This document shows positions 9,001 to 17,300 of a stretch of DNA of 64,000 bases, one piece after another; position 1 is the first letter of the stretch; every line of letters starts with the position of its first letter. The notes under the pieces were generated by a model. It did not search any database and was not told where the DNA came from. It saw nothing but the letters and a program-made list of their open reading frames with translations. The position numbers and the translations under genes are program-made. This stretch comes from Massilia sp. W12 (GTDB lineage Bacteria; Pseudomonadota; Gammaproteobacteria; Burkholderiales; Burkholderiaceae_D): assembly GCF_037300705.1 (NCBI RefSeq), contig NZ_CP147776.1:1612001-1676000 (forward strand), in the 5' to 3' direction.

Positions 9001-11223
9001 CTGCTGGTGTTTGAAAACTATCCGGGCAGCCGGCATGATGCGCCGCTGTTCCAGTTTGCGCGCGCGGCTGAGCGCACCAATTTCCCGCTCACCCTGGTGA
9101 TTGCGGAAAATCAGGGCTTGCATGGTCATTTGCATTATGAACACCGCTATTACACGCCTGCCGCCGCAGAGCGTTTGCTGGCCCACTTTGTGCAATTGCT
9201 GCAAGCCATCAGCACCGGCGCAGCCAGCCGGCTTGCGCAAGTCAATATGCTCACAGCCGAACAGGAAGCCGCTTTGCTGGCCGCCTGGTCGCCGCCGCCT
9301 GTGCCATTGTTTGAGGGCTGCGCCCATCATTTGTTTGAACAGCAGGCGCGCGCGACGCCAAACCACATCGCCTTGCGCTATCAGGATCAAGCCATCAGCT
9401 ATGCGGAATTGGATCAGCGCGCTGCGCAGTTGGCCCGCTATTTGATGGCGCAGGGTTTGCAAACTGAGCAATTGGTGGCGGTGTTTATGTCGCGTTCGCC
9501 GGATTTGGTGGTGGCGCTGTTGGCGATTCTCAAAGCGGGGGCGGCGTATATCCCGATTGACGCCGCGTATCCAGCCGAAAGAGTGGCGTATTTATTGGCG
9601 GACAGCCAAGCCGCCATCCTGCTCACCGAAAGCCAATTGGCGGCGCGTTTGCCGGCGGACAGCGGCGCTGGCGTACAGCGGCTCTTGCTCGATCAAGTCC
9701 TGCCTGCACTGGCGGCAACAGCGCAAACCGCGCCGGCGCCCGACTTGCCGGCGTTAAAAGGCAGCAACTTGGCGTATGTGATCTATACCTCGGGTTCGAC
9801 CGGCTTGCCCAAGGGCGTGATGATTGAACATCGCGGCTTGGTGAATTACCTCAGTTATGCCCGGCGCAGCTATGGCAGCGGGGCGCATACCCTGGCGTTT
9901 TTGCATTCCTCGATCAGCTTTGACGCCACTATCACCAGCTTGTGGCTGCCGCTGGTGGCCGGCGGCGCCGTGATTATCATTCCCGATGCGCAAGACGCCA
10001 CCAGTTTGGCGACGCAATTAAGCCCGACAGCAGAATTGGCCCAGCTTGCCTTTGATGCCCCGTGCAAGGCCGCGCACTTGCTGAAAATCACCCCGGTGCA
10101 TCTTGAGTTATTGGGCCAAACCCTGCCTGCCGGCGCAGCGGCCAGCGTGCAAGCCATGGTGGTCGGCGGCGAAGCCTTGCCGGCGGCGTCTTTGCAAGCC
10201 TGGCGCGATGGCGCACCGCAGATCCGCATCTTCAATGAATACGGCCCGACCGAAACCGTGGTCGGTTGCTGTGTGTATGAAGTGCAGCCCGGTGAGCAGT
10301 TAAGCGGCAGCGTGCCGATTGGCCAGCCGATTGATAACACGCAGCTGTATGTGCTGGACAGCGAATTGCGTCCCGTCCCGTTTGGCGCGAGTGGCGAGTT
10401 GTATATCGGCGGGGCCGGCGTTGCGCGCGGCTATCTGGGACGCGAGGCGCTCACGCAGGAGCGTTTTATCGCCAACCCCTTCGGCCCTGGCCGCTTGTAT
10501 CGCAGCGGCGATCTGGTGCGCGCTTTGCCGGATGGCAATCTGGATTATGTGGGCCGGCGTGATCAGCAGATCAAATTGCGCGGCTATCGGATTGAGCTGG
10601 GCGAAATCGAAGCGCAGTTAGCCACCCATCCCGCATTGCGTCAGGTGGCGCTGCGTTTGCACAAAGCGGCCAATGGCGCGGCCAGCGATGCACAGCTGGT
10701 CGCCTATGTGGTGCCGCATCAGCCGGCGCAAGCGCCGACTGCCGGCCAATTGCGCGAGTATCTGGGCCAGTTGTTGCCGCAACACATGCTGCCCGGCCAC
10801 TTTGTGCAGATGGAAAGCATGCCGCAAACCGCCAACGGCAAGCTCGACTACAAAGCCTTGCCGGCGCCGCAAATCGGGGTGCGTCCTGCCATGCTGGCGC
10901 CGCGCAACAGCCTTGAGCAAAGCTTGCAAGCGATCTGGTGTGAGGTCTTGCAGCAGCAGGAAATCGGGGTGGACGACAATTTCTTTGATCTTGGCGGCCA
11001 CTCATTGAAAGCCTTGCGCATGTTGGCGCGGATTGAGCAACAACTCAATCTCAGCCTCAGCATCAAAGATGTGTTTGAGCAAACCAGTATTGCGCAAATG
11101 GCGCACTTGATCGGGCAACGCCGCAAGCAGGGCGGCAGCCAGATGGCGGCTTCCTCTGCATCCGCGCCGATTGCGCGCATTGCGCGCGAGGGCCGACGGG
11201 TCTCGAATATGAGTAAGAAGTAA
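1..11223 (+). CDS. Non-ribosomal peptide synthetase, three modules, 5' end cut by window
   Basis: The frame is open from base 1, and the first codons read like the end of a carrier (T) domain, so the real start lies upstream. Domain order is (T)-C-A-T-C-A-T-E-C-A-T. Condensation motifs are HHAVADAW near 514, HHILFDA near 3682 and HHHALLDGW near 8389. Adenylation motifs YTSGSTG lie near 1945, 5100 and 9780. Carrier serines are in GGHS at 3109, GGDS at 6403 and GGHS at 11002. The E domain shows HHLLIDGVSW at 6961 and FNYLGRFD near 7640. Ten-residue pockets, aligned by eye to GrsA PheA, are DTWTIASVSK for A1 (aromatic-like, uncertain) and DATKVGEVGK for both A2 and A3 (Asn-like). The E domain after A2 predicts D-Asn, and the following C3 begins YPLTPTQEGML as in DCL domains. 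There is no thioesterase; the C-terminus is a short basic tail that may dock to the next protein. Confidence 0.95.
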   Translation, partial: FPQFFQHASLAALAAMIENHGDSSAAQQPQAARNLLQPLHATRGIASSDQQRIVFAQHLAPHSCVYNMAYTAMWEGAIDASALQTALDGLVQSTPALRTRFLIEAGEAVAEIVPPEQANITITWVAPNSASKAADWLAQDAQRPFDLTQAPLLRIAILRLAPAEHVFYLCLHHAVADAWTLNLLWDRLLAYYQEAHDGTFQAAQDSSALTMLDVAAWQRQQLNTAEYEQARAYWLQQLAQLPGVAQLPYDKTLPQQPSQRGSRLAFSLPARLSSDLLAMAKAHAVTPYMLLLAAFAAFLRRYTQQSDVVIGAPLAQRQEAGLADIAGFLVNLLVMRQQVEPGSNFLSLLAQVRANVLAALQHQVMPFDKLVELLNPVREAGVSPLFQVMFAYQAAPPAARQVADQHVSALMQFDHGFAKYDLTLEIWQDAAHFSGVFEYACERFEAASISRMAANFASWLQAIVQQPSQAIGQLPLLCAAEQAELAAWNQTQAPFSDNLCIQQLIEQQAQATPDGIALVFQDTQLSYAELDAQANQLAHRLLALGVKPGLTVGISIERSPALVIGFLAILKAGGIYVPIDPDYPLERRRFMIDDAQLHLLLTQEKFLPVYQDVAVELVCWEQQAASLPDLPRSAPACQTTADDHAYIIYTSGSTGRPKGVLIRHRGVCNLAQAEIDLLQMTPASRVLQFASFSFDTSIWEIVMTLCAGGALVLAPAMQLLPGPDLLAVLQTQGVTHATLPASALAALPFAPLPDLEVLIVAGEACGLDLLRKWGPGRRFVNSYGPTEATVSASNAILPSDAERIHIGKPLHNTEIHILDADMQRLPIGVAGELYIGGIGLASGYHQRAELNAERFVKHPFAAQEGARLYRSGDLARWMADGNIEYLGRIDQQVKVRGFRVELGEIESQLRSAPAVRDAVAMVRADYLDATAIVAYVLLDAPDLENAAAILNQIQAQLRANLPDFMLPSVLLPLAAFPRLPNNKVDRARFPRPEQSSPATDAPPQGAVEVAIAEVWGRLLGRSAIGRHDSFFELGGHSLLAAKAAAILGADYGMQIGVGEVFAHHSIAALASRVQSASAPVLPETAVAPLSRAQQRMWFVEQMEAASSAYNIGVMWHFAADVKLELLQRSLALLVQRHAVFRTRLRVVADAAPSQTAAEQYHTNTTPPCQLLELGQLDAAQWQARVQEIAAQAIQSRFVLEEQALCRMQLLRANPASADSRLALLFVAHHILFDAASIDRFEHELQAIYTALLNGAEPALPASASYAAFAAWERSAASQARWQPQLDFWRQQYASLPPALNLPCDFARDAARESAHQGGCAHFVLERALSARIKALAAQAGTTPFNVILAAFQILLHRYCGERDFSIGVPVTVRPLAQVENTLGLFLNTLAMRAQLPAAGACDFFSLLQATHAHSSAALAHQEAPYELVLDAVDKNRSLAGQGLFQVMLAYAATAQQAGALPLRRENIDTPAAKFDLTLFVDEQPDHFSGKFSYRSALFLPDTMQRMAANFVHLMQEICANAHTPLRQLTGLAPAEQALLLQTWNATEAAMPALLPHQEFEAQVRRVPQAIALRYGEHSLTYAELNQEANRLARHLRQSGIGRESIVGLFLPRSELLVVAVLGVLKAGAAYLPIDASYPVQRLEYIVRDAQAQLLISCSELAAKLPAGSDTLLLDQARAALAACDAGDLDLPISATDLAYVIYTSGSTGQPKGVMIEQRGLSNYLAHAKAHYERADCIGNPVHSSISFDATITSLYLPLLCGKQLFIVPEEDEIACLSEVWQAQPRLSLAKITPAHVELLSKILPASAAAHTAVLVVGGEALHANALRFWREHAPAVRVVNEYGPTEATVGCCIYDIAAGDCPSGGALPIGRPIRNTQLYVLGEQMQLLPIGAVGELYIGGAGLARGYLHRAALSAERFVANPFSTDPAARLYKTGDLVRYSADGILHFLGRRDHQIKLRGYRIELGEIEACLNANSMISEAAVILHESHGRQHLYACVVLVDGLAEQGEQGAGGAGAQCAAVCGQVCPPIEAAIVQAIRQQLAAQLPSYMLPSKFIQIPAMPLTGNGKIDRAALAKVALAQAAPSAPAADSATPDAAPRASLSALEAALLEIWQALLPGQRLGVHDNFFALGGDSILSLQIIFKARQAGMHVTPRMVFEAPTIAELANLIALQQAQRPQSLAAAEVKGKQVLTPIQNWFFAHNQAQPEHFTQSFVFEVEPNLNLAALQSALNLALQHHDGLRTRYQQDSRAAWQADIAPMTASDVAPLTIACRAWPEDERQLADWFAQQQASLNLQAGPMMAALLVQKADQSRAVLLLLAHHLLIDGVSWRILLDDVLQAYAALLAGKTPQLPPKTCSFQHWAQQLSQHYLAPQTVRAGLAFWREYLSRPVASLTADAAALQQRNQVAQARKLSVTLPATEQLLASAPAAYHAKVSDLLLAAVLASLRACLGGKNWRIDLEGHGRDALDGADIELDVSRTVGWFTTLYPVCFALEEGQDGTPQALDALLKHVKQAVRSVPQAAFGWLAYGADEGQWPAQLARNSEICFNYLGRFDGDFIATPLLGVSALSGGARQAADNQRAHLLEIDAFVQGDSLTVEWTYQAELQCVAALSSEFTRQLQALLAHCAAQSRAHYTPCDFPLAKLSQAQTDVLAAKDAHLQDVYPLTPTQEGMLFHALQTPAASLYIEQICFSLTESVDAAALRAAWQSVAARHPALRTRFDLNSAGQPLQCVSSEVKLDWRAAHYAEMGQDLQDDAAALDAYLLIDRAEGFPLSAAPYRICLFDLPQGGQCMIFSHHHALLDGWSVQVLLDEVTQAYRGEAFKQSARPFRSYVQAQQQQQAAAQAHWRQRLQGLAEATPLPGARAVLATQDGIGRAEFLIDSQTQAALQHFARAQHITLSTLAQAAWGLLLQRYTGQDDCVFGVTVSGRAQALPGIENMVGLMISSLPCRVNLDGRQSLSDWLRQLQKAQQENEQHCSISLADMKQLAGLDWPGALFDSLLVFENYPGSRHDAPLFQFARAAERTNFPLTLVIAENQGLHGHLHYEHRYYTPAAAERLLAHFVQLLQAISTGAASRLAQVNMLTAEQEAALLAAWSPPPVPLFEGCAHHLFEQQARATPNHIALRYQDQAISYAELDQRAAQLARYLMAQGLQTEQLVAVFMSRSPDLVVALLAILKAGAAYIPIDAAYPAERVAYLLADSQAAILLTESQLAARLPADSGAGVQRLLLDQVLPALAATAQTAPAPDLPALKGSNLAYVIYTSGSTGLPKGVMIEHRGLVNYLSYARRSYGSGAHTLAFLHSSISFDATITSLWLPLVAGGAVIIIPDAQDATSLATQLSPTAELAQLAFDAPCKAAHLLKITPVHLELLGQTLPAGAAASVQAMVVGGEALPAASLQAWRDGAPQIRIFNEYGPTETVVGCCVYEVQPGEQLSGSVPIGQPIDNTQLYVLDSELRPVPFGASGELYIGGAGVARGYLGREALTQERFIANPFGPGRLYRSGDLVRALPDGNLDYVGRRDQQIKLRGYRIELGEIEAQLATHPALRQVALRLHKAANGAASDAQLVAYVVPHQPAQAPTAGQLREYLGQLLPQHMLPGHFVQMESMPQTANGKLDYKALPAPQIGVRPAMLAPRNSLEQSLQAIWCEVLQQQEIGVDDNFFDLGGHSLKALRMLARIEQQLNLSLSIKDVFEQTSIAQMAHLIGQRRKQGGSQMAASSASAPIARIAREGRRVSNMSKK

Positions 11224-11241
11224 AACGGTATCAATTTAAGC

Positions 11242-11275
11242 GATGCAGTCGCGCCACGCCGCCATGCACTGCATC
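11242..11275 (+). other. Inverted repeat in spacer between the two NRPS genes
   Basis: Perfect 8-bp arms, GATGCAGT at 11242-11249 and ACTGCATC at 11268-11275, enclose an 18-base loop and are followed by CTTTCCT. It lies in the 82-bp gap between the two synthetase genes. It could be a weak attenuator, an RNA-stability hairpin or chance; there is no clean T-tract. Confidence 0.4.
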
Positions 11276-11305
11276 CTTTCCTAACATTTATCGCAGAAAG
11301 CGCAT

Positions 11306-14300
11306 ATGCAAGATTCAACCAATGTATCCACTGACTTGGGCGCCGGCTCAAGCTCTTACTTATTTACGCCATCCTTTGCCCAGCAGCGCATGTGGTTGCT
11401 GGATCAACTCGAACCGGCCTCGGCGCGCTACAACATCGTCACCGCCTTATCCTTGCGCGGGCGATTGAACCTGGCGGCCTTGGAGGCGGCTTTGAATCAG
11501 GTGGTGGCGCGCCATGAATCGCTGCGCACCGTGTTTGAATACGAAAACGGGGTGCTGCAACAATGCTGCCTGGAAAGCTTGGAGATTGCGCTGGAAGTGC
11601 TGGATGGGGCTGACTTGAGCAGCGCCGAATTCCTCTTGCAGCAATACCGCCAGACCTTCAATTTGCAAGCAGCGCCGCTGCTGCGTTGCCGCGTATTGCA
11701 GTGCGCGCCGGAGGAATATGTGCTGGCGCTGACCATGCACCACATTATTTCCGATGCCTGGTCGTCGGAAATCTTGGCGCGTGAATTGGCGCTGTGCTAC
11801 CGCGCGCAGCTCACGCAAACGGCGCTGGAATTGCCGGAACTGAGCATTCAATACGCCGATTTTGCCGAATGGCAGCGCGAACAAGCCGCGAGCGGGCAAG
11901 ATGAAGCCAGTCTGGCCTATTGGCGACAGCAGTTGCAAGGCGTCAGCCCGCTGGCCCTGCCGCTGGACAAAGCGCGCCCGGCGCGCATGTCGTATCGCGG
12001 CGCGACACAATATTTTGACTTGCCGCGCGCCACCACCGATGCCTTGGCCGCGCAGGCGCGCGCACAGGGCAATACCCTGTTCGTGCAATTGCTGACCGCT
12101 TTTTATGTCTTGCTCTACCGCTATACCGGGCAAACCGACTTGGTGGTCGGGGCCCCGGTTTCCGGGCGTGGCCGCCTGGAGCTGGAAAATCTGATCGGCC
12201 TTTTCGTCAACACCATCGCCTTGCGTGTGGATGTGCAGCCGCAAGCCAGCTTCAGCCAGTTGGCGCAGCAAGTGCGGCAAGTGGTGCTGGATGGCCAGGC
12301 GCAGCAAAATGTCGGCTTCGAGCGCGTCTTGCAAGCCTTGAATGTGGAACGTGATTTAAGCCATACCCCGATTTTCCAAGTCATGTTCGCTTATCAGGAA
12401 GCTTCTGCGGAACATTGGCAATTTGAGGGCATGCAAGTGGAGCGCGTGAACGTGGCGGCGGATACGGCCAAGTTTGACCTCACGCTCTCGCTGGAAAATC
12501 TGAATGGACAATTGCGCTGCGCGCTCGAATACAGCAGCGATTTGTTCAAGCCGGAAACGATGCAGCGTTTCAGCGAACACTTTACGCAATTGTTAGCGCA
12601 AATCGCCGCCAGCGACATCCAGCAAGTCAGACTGAACGAGTATGAATTTTTAAGCCAGGCCGAGCGCCGGCAATTATTGTCTTGCTGGGATCAACCGCTC
12701 GCGCACTATCCTGTCAGCGCATGCCTGCATCAGGCCTTTGAGCAGCAGGCCGCGCGCACGCCAGACGCGATTGCGCTGCGCGTGGGCGAGCAAAGCATCA
12801 GCTACGCCAGTTTGAATGCGCGCGCCAACCAATTAGCGCGCTATCTGCGCAGCGCCCTGGAGCAAAGCGGGACGGAGCCGGCCGGCGCGGATGAAAACCG
12901 GCATGCCCTGATCGGTATTTGCCTGCCGCGTGAAGATGATTTGGTGGTGGCGATTTTGGCGGTGCTGAAAGCCGGTTGCGGCTATTTGCCGATTGATCCG
13001 GCCTTGTCGCCTGAGCGGATTGCTTTTTATGTGACAGACTCCAAACTTTCCCTGGTGCTCACCAATGCGGAATTCAGTCCCCTGTTCGGGCCGGCTGAGA
13101 GCGCGCTGGTGTCTACCGTGTGCGTCGATAGCGAACGCGCGTTTATGCTGGCGATGGCGCAAGACAATCTTGATCTGCCATGCTCGCCGCAGCAATTGGC
13201 GTATGTGATTTACACCTCCGGCTCGACTGGCACACCGAAAGGCGTGCTGGTGCCGCACAGCAATGTGATGCGCTTATTCCACGCCACTGACGCCTGGTTC
13301 GGTTTTGGCGCGCAAGATGTGTGGACTTTATTTCACTCCAGCGCCTTCGATTTCTCGGTCTGGGAAATCTGGGGCGCGCTGTTATACGGCGGCCGCCTGG
13401 TCGTCGTGCCCTATATGGTGTCGCGCTCGCCGCAAGCTTTTTACGACCTGGTGCAAAGCGAAAAGGTGACGGTGCTCAATCAAACCCCGTCCGCCTTCAA
13501 ATTGTTCAGCGCAGTCGATGCGGCGATGCCGCAAAACGCGGACAAACTGGCCTTGCGCTATGTGATCTTTGGCGGCGAAGCCCTGGAGCCGTCCAGCCTG
13601 CGCACCTGGATGCAGCGCTATGGCGACGCTGCGCCGCAACTCATCAATATGTATGGCATCACCGAAACCACGGTGCATGTCAGTTATCGCCGCATCACCC
13701 GGGCCGACGCGCAAAACCACGGCGCCAGCCCGATTGGCGTGGCGATTCCTGATTTGCGTTTATTCATTCTGGACGCCAATTTGAAGCTGGCCCCGATCGG
13801 TGTCACAGGTGAGATTTATGTGGCCGGCAGCGGCGTTGCCGAAGGCTATTTGCGCCGCCCCGAACTGACCCAAGAGCGCTTTATCGCCTGGCCGCCGGCG
13901 CTGCAGCAGGCGGCGGGCTGGCATCCTGCTGCGCGCCTGTATAAAACCGGCGACCTGGCGCGCTTCTTGCCGGATGGCAGTATCGAGTATCAAGGCCGCG
14001 CCGATGATCAAGTCAAAATCCGGGGTTTCCGGATTGAATTGGGCGAAATTGAAGCCGCCTTGCGCCAAGTGGAAGAGGTGCGCGAAGTGTGTTTGAGCAC
14101 CTTGCGCGATCAGGGCGCGGCGCGCATCGTCGCCTACATCGTGGCGCAGCCCGGCGCCACGCCGCAAATTGAGCATCTGCGCGCCAGCCTCAAGCGCACT
14201 CTGCCCGAATACATGATTCCGGCCCACTTTGTGTTCCTGGACGCCTTGCCATTGACCAATAATGGCAAGATTGATCGCAAAGCCTTGCCCGCGCCGGCCA

Positions 14301-17300
14301 ATTTGCGCCCGCATATGGCCAGCGAATTTGTCGCCCCGCGCAATCCGCAAGAACAATTGCTGGCCGATGTCTGGCGCCAGGTCTTGGGTTTGAGCGAAGT
14401 CGGCGTGCTGGATAATTTCTTTGCGCTTGGCGGCGATTCCCTGCGCGGGGTGCAGGCGATTGGTCAGGCGCGCGCCTTGGGCTTGAATCTGGCCTTGGTT
14501 GATTTGTTTGCGCACCAGACCATCGCCGGCCTGGCCAGCCAGGCAGCGCAAAACCTGCCGGCGCGCGTGAAAGCGGCGCAGCAGCCATTCAGCCTGATCA
14601 GCGCAGAAGACCGCGCGCAATTGCCGGCCAGCGCGATTGACGCCTACCCTCTGTCGCGCATGCAAGGGGCGATGTTCTACCACATGCAATTGGCGCCGGA
14701 ATCGAATGTTTACCACTGCACCGGCACCTCGCATATTGGCTTGAAGAGTCCGTTTAATGAAGCCGCCTTCCGCCAGGCCGTGCAAGAAACCGTGGCGCGC
14801 CATGATGTGTTGCGCACCTCGTTTGAACTCAGCGGCTTTAACCAGGCGCTGCAAGTGGTGCATGCCGATGCCGTATTGCCGCTGGAAGTGGAAGATTTGC
14901 GCGGCATGGACACAGCCGCGCAAGAACAGCGCATTAAAGACTTGCTGGAACAAGAGCGCAACTCGCCGTTTGATCTGTCCAAGCCGACCTTGCTGCGCTT
15001 TTTCATTCAATTGCGCAGCGAGCTTTCCCTGCAATTCACCATGACCGAATGCCACCCGGTGTTTGACGGCTGGAGCTATCACACCATGATCGTCGAGGTG
15101 TTCAACCGCTATGCCGGCATCACCGGCGATGGCGACTTTGTTGAACCGCCGGCCTTGCAAGTGAATTACCGCGATTTTGTGGAAATGGAATTGGCCGCCG
15201 TGGCCGACCCTGCGCATCAGCAATATTGGGCCGACAAACTGGCCGACTGCACCATCTTGCGCCTGCCGCGCCTGCAGCCGCAAAACGATGCCGCGCACAG
15301 CACGGCGCCTTGCCTGAAAGCGGTGCGCATCCATTTGCCGGAAGAGGTGTATGCCGGCTTGCAAGCGCTGATGCATGCCGCTTCCGTGCCGATGAAGAGC
15401 GTACTGCTGGCGGGACATATCAAAGTGATGAGTCTGGTCAGCGGCGAGCGCGATATTTTGACCGGCATTCCAAGCAATGGCCGCCCGGAAGAAGTGGGTG
15501 GCGACGCCCTCTACGGTTTGTTCTTAAACACCTTGCCCTTCCGCTTTATCTTGCAGCACGGCGCCTCATGGCGCGACACGGTGCAGGCGGTGTTTGCCAA
15601 TGAATGCGAAGCCATGCCATACCGCCGTTTCCCGCTGGCGGAAATTCAGCGCCAGTTTGGCCGCCAAGCCTTGCTCGATGAAGTGCTGTTTAACTATATG
15701 GACTTCCATGTCTATGAAAAACTCGACAGCAAGCTGGGTTTCACGGTGGTCGATACGCTCGATAGCGGCGAAGTGAATGAAGGCACCAACTTTGCCTTGA
15801 ACGTGCACTTCCAGCACCTGACCCTGTCTTCACAGCTCAAGCGCAAGCAAATTTCGATTCAAATCGACTATGACGCCAGCCAATTGACGCGGCAGCAAAT
15901 CGATGAGATGGCGGAATATTATCAAGCCGTGTTCAGCGCCATGGCCAGCAGCCCGCAAGCGCCGCACCATGCGCAAGACTTTTTGCCGCCAGCCACACGG
16001 CAAACCTTGCTGCAAGACTGGAGCGGGGCAAGCCGCACTGCGCCGCATCAGGGCGCGCGCAGCCTGGCCGCCTTGTTTGCCGAACAAGTCGCCAAACATG
16101 CCCAGGCCACGGCGCTGACCGATGGCGAGCGCAGCTATAGCTATGCGCAGCTGAACCAGGCCGCCAATCAATTGGCGCGCCACTTGCAAAGCCGGGGCTT
16201 GCGCGCCGGCCAGCATGTGGCCCTGTGTTTAGCGCGCTCGCCGGAAATGATTATCGCCATCCTGGCGATTGTCAAAGCGCAGGCGGTGTATGTGCCGATT
16301 GATGTGGAAGACCCCTTGCAGCGCATCGCCGGCATTGTGCAAGACAGCGCCTGCCAACTGATCATCAGCCAGGAGCGCTATGCATCGTATTTCCCGGCGC
16401 AGCAAGGTTTGCTGCTGCTGGAGCGAATCAGCACTGAATTGGCGGCCTTGCCTGCGGATGATCTGCCGCTTGTCCCCTCTGAGCAAGAGCCAAAGGCTTA
16501 CATCATGTACACCTCCGGTTCAACCGGCGCGCCGAAAGGCGCGCTGATTCCGCAAGCCGGGATTGTGCGTCTGGTGAAACAGGCGGGCTTTGTGGATTTT
16601 GAGAAAAATGGCCGGGTCTTGCAGTTATCCAGCGTCAGCTTTGACGCCTCCACCCTGGAAATCTGGGGCGCTTTGCTGAATGGCGGCTGCCTGATTCTGT
16701 ATCCGAACAGCCTGCCCAGCATTCCAGTGCTGGAAAACCTGATCGCGCAGCAAAAGGTCGAAACCGCCTTCCTCACCACCACCTTGCTCAATACCGTGGT
16801 CGATGAAAAACCGCAGATTCTGGCCCCGTTGCGCCATCTCATCAGCGGCGGCGAAGCGATGTCGCCGGCCCATGCGCGCAAGCTGTTGCAAGCGGCGCCG
16901 GGATTGCGCCTGACAAACGGCTATGGCCCGACTGAAAACACCACCTTCAGCACCACTTACGAGGTGAGTCTGGCCGATACGGAGCAAAGCGGCGGCATCA
17001 GCATTGGCCGCGCGATTGCGCAAACCCAAACCTATGTCCTGGATGCTTTCATGAATCCGGCGCCGATCGGCACGCCGGGGCAGTTGTATGTCTCTGGCGC
17101 CGGGCTGGCCTTTGGCTATTTGCAGCGCGAAGAATTAACGGCGGCCGCATTTGTCGCCAATCCATTTGACGCCAGCGGCCAGGCCCCGCGCCTGTATCGC
17201 ACCGGTGATTTGGTTTGCTATCACAGCGATGGCAATCTGCACTATCTGGGACGGATCGATGGCCAGGTCAAAATGCGCGGCTTCCGTATCGAGCTGGGCG

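Noticed and set aside
13760..15418. Minus-strand open frame of 552 codons
   Set aside because: Antisense to the second NRPS gene, His/Gln/Arg-rich shadow frame despite its length.
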